DNA of 64,000 bases from DASXQK01 sp963724385. Its GTDB lineage: Bacteria; Pseudomonadota; Alphaproteobacteria; Dongiales; Dongiaceae. Each line of letters begins with the position of its first letter. The stretch's first letter is position 1. This document shows, piece by piece, positions 63,941-64,000 of the stretch. The translations under genes and the position numbers were made by a program. The stretch spans positions 806,001-870,000 of the forward strand of contig CAVRUJ010000002.1 of assembly GCA_963724385.1 (NCBI GenBank), written 5' to 3'. Below the pieces are notes generated by a model, which saw nothing but the letters and a program-made list of their open reading frames with translations, did no database searches and was not told where the DNA came from.

Positions 63941-64000
63941 ATGCGCAAACGTAAGATTCTGTTGGTTGGCGAGTCCTGGGTGAGTGATGCCACACACATC
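63941..64000 (+). CDS. glutamine-amidotransferase-like protein, N-terminal fragment (runs off right edge)
   Basis: ATG 63941 follows AAAGGAGAGAGAGACCATCC, a strong ribosome site. The 20 visible codons read MRKRKILLVGESWVSDATHI. This resembles the opening of a putative glutamine amidotransferase family (ILLVGESWVS..ATH), class-I-like but lacking a known partner. Only the first strand and turn are visible. Confidence 0.5.
   Translation, partial: MRKRKILLVGESWVSDATHI

Overview
The window is high-GC DNA from an alphaproteobacterium, probably Hyphomicrobiales or Rhodospirillales. This is inferred from GC and codon use, the alphaproteobacterial tRNA-Glu sequence, and families such as DUF5681, Omp25-like porin, MR/MLE dehydratases and GlxA-type AraC regulators. 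No ribosomal or housekeeping gene fixes the genus.

Layout. Positions 1-960 hold the edge of an aminotransferase gene and tRNA-derived scar sequence. Positions 970-23605 form an integrative element bounded by two direct copies of the 3' end of tRNA-Glu. A tyrosine integrase lies next to the right copy, and paired TACGGCA repeats lie inside both ends. Its right half is a replication-like module: HTH excisionase-like protein, helicase, Toprim primase-like protein, DUF5681 and a zinc-ribbon protein, several joined by ATGA/GTGA overlaps. Its middle carries a restriction-modification-like trio (PD-(D/E)XK-like protein, N6-adenine methyltransferase, XRE regulator). Its left half is a graveyard of small genes, an Omp25-like porin, a TSUP permease, a NiCoT metal transporter and a MATE pump. 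Many of these carry single-base frameshifts, and fragments of one 66-aa gene family recur through it.

Positions 24.9-28.2 kb hold a kaiC-kaiB-kaiB cluster followed by a Crp/Fnr regulator. The three kai genes are frameshifted. An IS256-type transposase fragment, a cluster of short inverted repeats and a truncated CobW gene follow (28.4-29.4 kb).

Positions 29.4-59.7 kb form a large, mostly intact catabolic region. It holds an M20 hydrolase, a GMC oxidoreductase, a bicupin, a TAT-type ABC binding protein, three enolase-superfamily dehydratases, four SDRs (three closely related), two HpcH/HpaI aldolases, a lactonase, two Ldh2-type dehydrogenases, a TPP-dependent decarboxylase-like enzyme, a SAM methyltransferase, a D-2-hydroxyacid dehydrogenase, a peptide-type ABC transporter and a GlxA-family regulator. 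The set fits import of a small polar compound and non-phosphorylative oxidation, lactone hydrolysis, dehydration and retro-aldol cleavage, as in sugar-acid catabolism. The substrate cannot be told from sequence.

Positions 60-64 kb hold a LysR/DoxX/pirin stress locus with a broken glutathionyl-hydroquinone reductase gene, an NAD(P)-binding protein, and the start of a glutamine-amidotransferase-like gene.

Single-base frameshifts are dense from 2 to 27.4 kb and rare to the right, so the left part is either decaying accessory DNA or a stretch of poorer sequence. Reads are needed to decide.
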